Source: Bacillota bacterium
GTDB lineage: Bacteria > Bacillota > Dethiobacteria > Dethiobacterales > Dethiobacteraceae
Length of the DNA stretch: 53,199 nucleotides
Assembly (NCBI GenBank): GCA_012522335.1
Contig: JAAYKP010000012.1
Span: 1 to 53,199 of the forward strand
Direction: 5' to 3'
Shown: positions 48,642-53,199 of the stretch, piece by piece
How positions within the stretch are numbered: the first letter of the stretch is position 1
How the letters are laid out: each line of letters opens with the position of its first letter
The notes under the pieces: generated by a model
Databases searched by the model: none
What the model saw: only the letters and a program-made list of their open reading frames with translations
Told to the model about the DNA's origin: nothing
Position numbers and translations under genes: made by a program

Positions 48642-48738
48642 GATCTCAACCCTTCTTAAAGTAATAGGTTTCTGTTGTTATATTTTGGGTTAATCCATTA
48701 TATTTATGCTTCTTGTTAAGGCTGCAGTTTTTTTCAAC

Positions 48739-48773
48739 AAAAAAAGATGTGACTTAATGCCACATCTTTTTTT
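48739..48773. terminator. terminator of the nitroreductase gene
   Basis: AAAAAAAGATGTG and CACATCTTTTTTTT flank a short loop; A- and T-runs on both strands make it a bidirectional terminator directly after the stop at 48776. Confidence 0.88.
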
Positions 48774-48775
48774 TA

Positions 48776-49276
48776 TTACCAGCGCTCATAATGAACACAT
48801 TGCGGATCAAAACGATCCTCTACACTTTTCTCTTCTGCCGGGTAACCCAAAGCTACCACAGCAAGGGGGATAATATGTTCCGGCGCTCCGAAGTAGTCAC
48901 GCAATTTATTCACTTTCTCCTCATTGGGGTAAACACTAAGCCACACGGCACCTAACCCACTGGCATGGGCTGCAAGCAGCAGGTTTTGTGTCGCTGCTGC
49001 ACAATCCAGAACCCATAATCCGGGCACCAACTCTTTTTCTAAATCACCACACACTACCACCGCAGCAGGAGCGCCTGCCAAGAGGGCAGTATTAGGAGCG
49101 CATTCCCGCATACCGTCAAGCAGCTCCCGCTCCCGCACGACAATAAACTGCCAGGGGCGCGCATTACGACCCGACGGTGCCGACATGGCTGCCCGCAGCA
49201 GTTCCTCCAACAGTTCATCGGCAATTGGTTGCTCTGTAAATTTACGAATACTCCGGCGTGTAAGAATGGTCTTCAC
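48776..49276 (-). CDS. nitroreductase family protein
   Basis: The 166-residue FMN-dependent protein has the nitroreductase signatures: TRRSIRKFTEQPI at the start with the FMN phosphate-binding Arg residues, AMSAPSGRNARPWQFIVV, the DCAAATQNLLLAAHASGLGAVWLSV segment and VALGYPAEEK near the end. It should reduce nitro or quinone-type substrates with NAD(P)H. TTG at 49282 is only 3 nt after GGGAG; GTG at 49276 has a 9-nt spacing and was chosen. It follows the YbjQ-like gene by 21 nt. Confidence 0.93.
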   Translation of the reverse strand: MKTILTRRSIRKFTEQPIADELLEELLRAAMSAPSGRNARPWQFIVVRERELLDGMRECAPNTALLAGAPAAVVVCGDLEKELVPGLWVLDCAAATQNLLLAAHASGLGAVWLSVYPNEEKVNKLRDYFGAPEHIIPLAVVALGYPAEEKSVEDRFDPQCVHYERW

Positions 49277-49297
49277 AGACAACAGCTCCCTTCGCTC

Positions 49298-49618
49298 TTA
49301 TTCTATGACAACAGCAGTACCTGATGCCGTTACCATTAACATGTTGCCGCCCTGACCCAACACCTCATAATCAATATCTACTCCTACCACCGCATTGGCA
49401 CCGGCGGCTGCCGCTCTTTTTTTCATTTCCGCAATTGCCATCTCCCTGGCTTCTATTAATTCTCCTTCGTAAGCACCGGACCGGCCACCAAAAAAGTTAC
49501 GCAGCCCTGCAGACAAATCTTTGAGAAAATCAACACCTGAGATTACTTCACCAAACACAATGCCGCGATACTCTACAATTTTACGTCCCTCAATTGACGG
49601 TGTTGTTGTTACTAACAT
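49298..49618 (-). CDS. YbjQ/UPF0145 family protein
   Basis: The 106-residue protein fits the YbjQ family throughout: [32 protein letters not shown], the central [30 protein letters not shown] and ending [14 protein letters not shown]. The family forms pentameric barrels and its function is unknown, although it is often named heavy-metal-binding. GGGGAGG lies 7 nt before the ATG. It probably shares a transcript with the nitroreductase gene downstream. Confidence 0.92.
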   Translation of the reverse strand: MLVTTTPSIEGRKIVEYRGIVFGEVISGVDFLKDLSAGLRNFFGGRSGAYEGELIEAREMAIAEMKKRAAAAGANAVVGVDIDYEVLGQGGNMLMVTASGTAVVIE

Positions 49619-49722
49619 TATTCATCCTCCCCGGCCGGCAAAAATATGTAATCACCAGACAGACAAAACTAAAATAACCCCGGCAGCGGCTGTTGGTCTA
49701 CTGCGCGAGGTTATTATATCTG

Positions 49723-50040
49723 CTAGCCGGCCACCCTTTCTAATTTAAAAATCACGGGATGTAAACCATCATTACAGCAGGAAATAGCGGTGCCTTCTTC
49801 CCTGGTATAAGGACTGGTACCACCTGCAGCCAAAAGCTCTACTGTTGCTGCCAGCCCTCTCCAGGCTCCGGGGCAAAAGCCTTCAGGCTTTTCACCATTT
49901 ACAGAGATATAGCTAACACCTTCCTCACCCTTGGCGCAGACTACAGGCACATTTTCCTTCGCATAAGCACTGTGAATATCTTCAACTTTCGTCTTTTTAA
50001 GGATGGTAATCCTAACATCAGCTTTCTTATCTTCCGGCAT
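49723..50040 (-). CDS. TIGR04076 family protein
   Basis: The 105-residue protein has the TIGR04076 pattern: VRITILKKTKVEDIHSAYA, then VPVVCAKGEEGVSYI, EGFCPGAWRGL, and the conserved ending GTAISCCNDGLHPVIFKLERV. The conserved cysteines suggest metal or redox chemistry, but the family has no known function. An open frame runs to 50103; GGGGGT lies 6-7 nt before the ATG at 50040, which was chosen. It stands alone between YbjQ and the ABC-transporter operon. Confidence 0.85.
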   Translation of the reverse strand: MPEDKKADVRITILKKTKVEDIHSAYAKENVPVVCAKGEEGVSYISVNGEKPEGFCPGAWRGLAATVELLAAGGTSPYTREEGTAISCCNDGLHPVIFKLERVAG

Positions 50041-50131
50041 GCTGTTACCCCCAATTGTGAATATTCTGTCTCTTATTATATCCTCTCCTGTCTTAATACA
50101 CAAGTTTTACTGGTAAGTTAATTAATTAACA

Positions 50132-50149
50132 AGGGGCCGGCAGGCCCCT
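50132..50149 (-). terminator. weak terminator candidate of the ABC operon
   Basis: AGGGGCC/GGCCCCT forms a 7-bp stem after the last gene, but only TGTTAATTAATT follows on the minus strand. Confidence 0.4.
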
Positions 50150-50152
50150 GCC

Positions 50153-50860
50153 TCAACTATCGCTGTTTATTAACGAAACAACATGAAAGCCGCGTCCTAC
50201 CTCCACCTGCAGATCTTTTGGCACACGTATGACAACAGCCTGTTCACCTAATAAAGAATGAAGTTTCCAATGGTAATCCGGGAAGCGGCGGTCAGCACTA
50301 AACTGCTGCATAGTCCAATCATCCGCGAAAATATAAGTAGTCACCACATTACTTGTACCGTTAGTTAATTCCAGGTATTTCTCTCCCCGTCTCCTGACAG
50401 TGGGAGGACTGACCAAATAGTTTCCTTTGAACTTCAAACTGCTGGTGTAGCTGGTAATCTCTATGGTCTCATCATTAATGTCCTTTCTTTCAATTACTAT
50501 AGAAGGTTCAAAATGTTCGCCTTCTGCAGTTGTAATAGATAGTTCCTGACCAGGGTAAGTAAAACTCCAGTAGCCATTTTTTTCTACCTCCGGCAGTTGA
50601 GCCACACGCCCTTCACTCAGTGCTGCATAGAACTCCCCGGCACTTGTTTCAGGATCAATTTCCGTAATTTCTTTGTTCAGCGCCGACTCTGTTTCAACCG
50701 CTGCGGCAGTAATAAAAGCAGCACCGGTACAGAGCAGCAGGAACACTAAATAGACGGTAAATACGAAACGTGTTCGTCTAAAAGAAACACGCGTTTTGCC
50801 AAGTACCAGGAAGATCAGGATTGCCGGCAGTAAGGTCAATAAAGGTAATAACGCAATCAT
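50153..50860 (-). CDS. membrane protein of the YtrA-type ABC operon
   Basis: The 235-residue protein has two N-terminal membrane segments (about 3-20 and 33-53) and then a soluble, probably extracytoplasmic domain of about 180 residues with no known motif. It begins with ATGA overlap to the permease gene, so it is translationally coupled and probably part of the same complex. It has no lipobox. It could be an accessory sensor or anchor for the transporter; that is inference. Confidence 0.75.
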   Translation of the reverse strand: MIALLPLLTLLPAILIFLVLGKTRVSFRRTRFVFTVYLVFLLLCTGAAFITAAAVETESALNKEITEIDPETSAGEFYAALSEGRVAQLPEVEKNGYWSFTYPGQELSITTAEGEHFEPSIVIERKDINDETIEITSYTSSLKFKGNYLVSPPTVRRRGEKYLELTNGTSNVVTTYIFADDWTMQQFSADRRFPDYHWKLHSLLGEQAVVIRVPKDLQVEVGRGFHVVSLINSDS

Positions 50861-51600
50861 TTTCTGACCTCCATTCTGTTGGTAAAGAGAATTATGGTAA
50901 TAAAAAGCAGGGCCACTGTCAGTACAATTTTCAAGGTAAATAAAGCAAGTGAACTTTCGCTGAAATAAAAGACCAGCACCTGTCTAAAGAGCTGCGCAGC
51001 TCTTGTGTCCTTGGCCGCCGCAAACAGAGAACCAAAAAAAAGCACCGGGATTAAGACGGTCAGAGCTTTATTACGCTGCGCCAACATGCCGTAAAAATAA
51101 CCCAAGGCACTCAGTAAACAGGCATAAAGCACAGTCACGTAACTACCCTTCATAAGCAGCGCGGGTGCCATAGACAAGCCCTTGGTAGTCAGGAGGTCCC
51201 GCCAAAAGTATAACAAAACCCTTAGTAATACGCCGCAAAATGTCGCTGTAATACCGGCCAGCAAACTTGTAAGTAGCAAAAAGCAGCCGCTGGCAAGATT
51301 ACTGGAGAGGCGGTTAGTGACAAAATGGTAATCTAAACGGTAAGCATTACCGGCTGTATTATAGCCTACAATAAATGCCCAGATGAGGGTAAACACAATA
51401 ATGATATCCCCGGAAATAATTTTTAGATTAATTATTGTTAAATTGGTACCGACACTCATGGAGGAAACACCGGCTGTCGACAACAACAGCGCCAGTAGTT
51501 GTATGATCATTAAAGAAATAAGGATACCCAGATTAGCCTGGAGTTTATATATAAATTGTTTTTTCGTTACAGAGAGCAGGTTAGTTTCGTGAAAAGACAT
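50857..51600 (-). CDS. ABC transporter permease, ABC-2-like
   Basis: The 247-residue protein has six hydrophobic segments, about 25-48, 65-85, 110-135, 155-175, 185-200 and 222-242, with the layout of a small ABC-2 type permease. It lacks a substrate-binding domain. Two ATGs (51603, 51600) follow GGGGG; 51600 has the better 8-nt spacing. The frame extends to 51711 into the ATPase gene and was trimmed. It overlaps the ATPase gene by 20 bp. The substrate is unknown; homologous operons respond to cell-wall antibiotics. Confidence 0.82.
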   Translation of the reverse strand: MSFHETNLLSVTKKQFIYKLQANLGILISLMIIQLLALLLSTAGVSSMSVGTNLTIINLKIISGDIIIVFTLIWAFIVGYNTAGNAYRLDYHFVTNRLSSNLASGCFLLLTSLLAGITATFCGVLLRVLLYFWRDLLTTKGLSMAPALLMKGSYVTVLYACLLSALGYFYGMLAQRNKALTVLIPVLFFGSLFAAAKDTRAAQLFRQVLVFYFSESSLALFTLKIVLTVALLFITIILFTNRMEVRK

Positions 51601-52483
51601 CATCAATTCCCCCTTTATGCTGGGCTGTAAGATAAATACACAAATCATCAGTTGCCACCGGAGAAATCTCAACCCCCTGTAGGCGTGCCTGCTGTAATGT
51701 TTGCTGGTCAAAGGTATTGCGTGCTACCAGGTAAATACTATCCCTGCCTAATTTTTGTTGGAATAATACTTGCTCCTGCCCTGTCATTTTCCTGATGATG
51801 CTCTCCCTGCCGGTCAGCCCAACGGCATAATTTCTTAATTCATCCAGGGGCAGATGTAAGTACTTTTCCCCGGCTTTAATCAACAGCAAATCATCAAGCA
51901 GCTCCTCAATTTCACTTAATAAATGGCTGGAAAAGATAATCGTCCGCGGGTACTGCATAAAATCTTTAAGAAGGGCACGATAAAAATCTTTACGCACCGC
52001 CGCGTCCATGCCTACAGTCGGCTCATCAAAAATGGTCAGGGGGCAGCGGGCGGCGATACCGATGATCATATTGAAGCTGCTTTTCATCCCTTTGGAAAGA
52101 TTGGCATAATACTGTCGCGGCTGCAGTGAGAAGTAATCCAGCAAAGCTCGGGCCAGCTCTGCCTGCCAGTTAGGATAAAACTGACCAACTGCTGCCAGCG
52201 TTTCCTCCAGGCTCAGGTTCTCCGGCAGGGCCAGCTGATCATCGATAAAAATCAGATTGGCGGCAACCTGCAGGTTGTTAAAAGGATTCCGGCCAAATAC
52301 ATTTATTTCGCCTGTTGTCGGCAGCAGATAGCCGGCAATTAACTTTAAGAGGGTCGTTTTACCTGCACCGTTCCTGCCCACTAAACCGGTAATTTTATTT
52401 TCTTCTATCGTAAAGCTTAAATCATGAACAGCTTTTATCTTGTCAAAGGTTTTGCTCAGGTTTTTGCTCTCAATACAATGCAC
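51581..52483 (-). CDS. ABC transporter ATP-binding protein, YtrB-like
   Basis: The 300-residue ATPase has Walker A GRNGAGKTTLLKL (37-49), the signature LSKGMKSSFN in place of LSGGQ, Walker B LTIFDEPTVGMD, and the H-loop in IIFSSHLLSEIEELLDD. The variant LSKGM signature is normal for the YtrB/export group. The C-terminal part (about 215-300) is a family-specific extension. It follows the GntR regulator by 2 nt and supplies energy for the permease. It may export or sense an antimicrobial or wall intermediate; this is inference from family. Confidence 0.93.
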   Translation of the reverse strand: MHCIESKNLSKTFDKIKAVHDLSFTIEENKITGLVGRNGAGKTTLLKLIAGYLLPTTGEINVFGRNPFNNLQVAANLIFIDDQLALPENLSLEETLAAVGQFYPNWQAELARALLDYFSLQPRQYYANLSKGMKSSFNMIIGIAARCPLTIFDEPTVGMDAAVRKDFYRALLKDFMQYPRTIIFSSHLLSEIEELLDDLLLIKAGEKYLHLPLDELRNYAVGLTGRESIIRKMTGQEQVLFQQKLGRDSIYLVARNTFDQQTLQQARLQGVEISPVATDDLCIYLTAQHKGGIDDVFSRN

Positions 52484-52485
52484 AG

Positions 52486-52869
52486 CTACTCCTCCTTTAC
52501 AGCCTGTTGTGTCGCTCTTTGAATCATATTAACTAACTCCTCAGGCGGGACCTGCAGACGTTTTGCCTCAGCGACAACTTCAAAGACAAGCTGCTGCAAA
52601 TTTTCATTAATCCGTTTTTGGCGTATTCTTTCTTTTGCCTGTGGCGCAACAAACATGCCTAAGCCCCGTTTCTTGTATAAAAAATTTTCCTCAGCTAGCA
52701 AGGACAGCCCTTTAGCGGCAGTAGCCGGATTAACATTAAACATTTCTGCCAACTGATACTGTGAATAAATTTTTTCGTCACTTTTAATGGCATCCTGCAA
52801 AATCTCCAACTCCAGCCATTCAGCAATCTGAATGTATATTGGTTTCAAACTATCCGGATTAAGTATCAC
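52486..52869 (-). CDS. GntR-family regulator, YtrA subfamily
   Basis: The 127-residue regulator has the GntR winged helix (about 9-75, PIYIQIAEWLELEIL...YSQYQLAEMFNVNPATAAKGLSLLAEENFLYKKRGLGMFVA) and only a short helical C-terminus, which defines the YtrA subfamily. Such proteins repress the adjacent ABC operon. The start is GTG, about 8 nt after GGGGGAG. A near-perfect palindrome overlapping the -10 box (52899-52922) is the expected operator. Confidence 0.95.
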   Translation of the reverse strand: MILNPDSLKPIYIQIAEWLELEILQDAIKSDEKIYSQYQLAEMFNVNPATAAKGLSLLAEENFLYKKRGLGMFVAPQAKERIRQKRINENLQQLVFEVVAEAKRLQVPPEELVNMIQRATQQAVKEE

Positions 52870-52898
52870 TCATAACACTCCCCCACCTCTACAGCAAT

Positions 52899-52922
52899 AG
52901 TGCATTACTACTGTAATGTACT
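52899..52922. promoter_or_regulatory. operator for the YtrA-type regulator
   Basis: AGTGCATTAC-TACT-GTAATGTACT is an inverted repeat with 10-bp arms and one mismatch, overlapping the -10 box edge and the transcription start, as expected for a repressor site. Confidence 0.75.
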
Positions 52923-52948
52923 ATATAATACAGATTAATAATTGTCAA
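52920..52948 (-). promoter_or_regulatory. promoter of the GntR/ABC operon
   Basis: TTGACA (52943-52948), 17 nt, TATAGT (52920-52925) on the minus strand. Confidence 0.85.
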
Positions 52949-52954
52949 GATCCT

Positions 52955-52987
52955 AAAAAAAAATGCCTCTCTGGAAACAGTAGAGGC
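52955..52987 (-). terminator. terminator of the Spo0E-like gene
   Basis: On the minus strand GCCTCT and AGAGGC, extended by CTG/CAG around a bulge with loop TTTC, are followed by ATTTTTTTTT. Confidence 0.85.
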
Positions 52988-53011
52988 GTTTTACCGCTGA
53001 AGCAGGAGCTT

Positions 53012-53173
53012 TCAAAGCTCATTAGACTTGGTCTCTTTTAAATAGTCGACAATTAATTTATCTAATTTTTCGCTTTGCTTAATTGTTTTTGTGTCATTAA
53101 TACCATACTTACTGATCATTACTGCCAAACGTTTACGTTCAGCTTCCATTCTCTTCTGCAGCCCCTTGTACAT
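53012..53173 (-). CDS. Spo0E-like aspartyl-phosphate phosphatase
   Basis: This short gene encodes 53 residues, starting MYKGLQKRMEAERKRLAVMI and containing YGINDTKTIKQSEKLDKLIVDYL. The two-helix hairpin with the SxxLDxLI motif (SEKLDKLI here for the usual SQELDxLI) is the signature of the Spo0E family, small phosphatases that remove phosphate from Spo0A~P and delay sporulation. GAGGTGA lies about 10 nt before the ATG at 53173. A terminator follows. It confirms a Spo0A phosphorelay. The promoter lies outside the window or at its very edge. Confidence 0.85.
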   Translation of the reverse strand: MYKGLQKRMEAERKRLAVMISKYGINDTKTIKQSEKLDKLIVDYLKETKSNEL

Positions 53174-53199
53174 GTAATCAGGCTCACCTCGTTATGAAG

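Overview
This window looks like chromosomal DNA of an endospore-forming, anaerobic-type Firmicute, probably class Clostridia. The evidence is a Spo0E-family phosphatase, SpoIIP, a PdaB-like deacetylase, a GerMN lipoprotein and an AbrB-type regulator, together with a T-box leader, a TPP riboswitch, strong Shine-Dalgarno sites and many GTG/TTG starts. Almost all genes lie on the minus strand. The few plus-strand genes are mostly single units with their own promoters or terminators.

Layout. 0-9.6 kb: a lipoprotein, a DegV protein, three tandem 455-residue uroporphyrinogen-decarboxylase-like (URO-D) paralogs plus a collapsed fourth copy, a divergent AbrB-type regulator, a PAS/GAF sensor and a small phosphoesterase. 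9.6-17.7 kb: a stand-alone MetH-activation-like protein, pyrophosphatase, a radical SAM/PDZ protein coupled to murC, a DnaA-box cluster, and the thiL-tsaE-tsaB-rimI-tsaD run (tRNA t6A modification). 17.8-25.3 kb: a PRC-barrel protein, thiM under a TPP riboswitch, a paaK-hisC pair, a PdaB-like deacetylase, and an unknown secreted protein behind a T-box leader that reads as phenylalanine-specific. 25.3-37 kb: DUF1614-spoIIP, a C26 peptidase, ACT-hom-lysC-alr-mazE-mazF, a LysM protein, and nnrDE with a LolA-like lipoprotein. 37-43.5 kb: iscR-iscS-iscU-ylbF, acpS, a two-component system with a MASE3-like sensor, and a lipoprotein. 43.5-53.2 kb: a flavin reductase, a HAD phosphatase, an RNA methyltransferase, an FMN-binding/flavodoxin pair, GerMN, a nitroreductase, small conserved proteins, a YtrA-type GntR/ABC operon with a clear operator, and a 53-residue Spo0E-like gene at the right edge.

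How genes work together. thiL/tsaEBD/rimI supply thiamine diphosphate and t6A-tRNA functions. hom/lysC/alr supply aspartate-family amino acids and D-alanine for the wall, alongside murC. The isc genes build Fe-S clusters. SpoIIP, PdaB, GerMN, AbrB and Spo0E belong to sporulation and its control. The most unusual parts are the URO-D array, whose members lack the metal-ligand motifs of corrinoid methyltransferases and which sits near a MetH-activation-like protein; the Phe-type T-box in front of a secreted protein rather than a synthetase; and the DnaA-box cluster away from any visible dnaA/dnaN. No CRISPR array, intact insertion sequence, rRNA or tRNA gene was seen. All similarities are judged by eye from motifs; no database search was possible.
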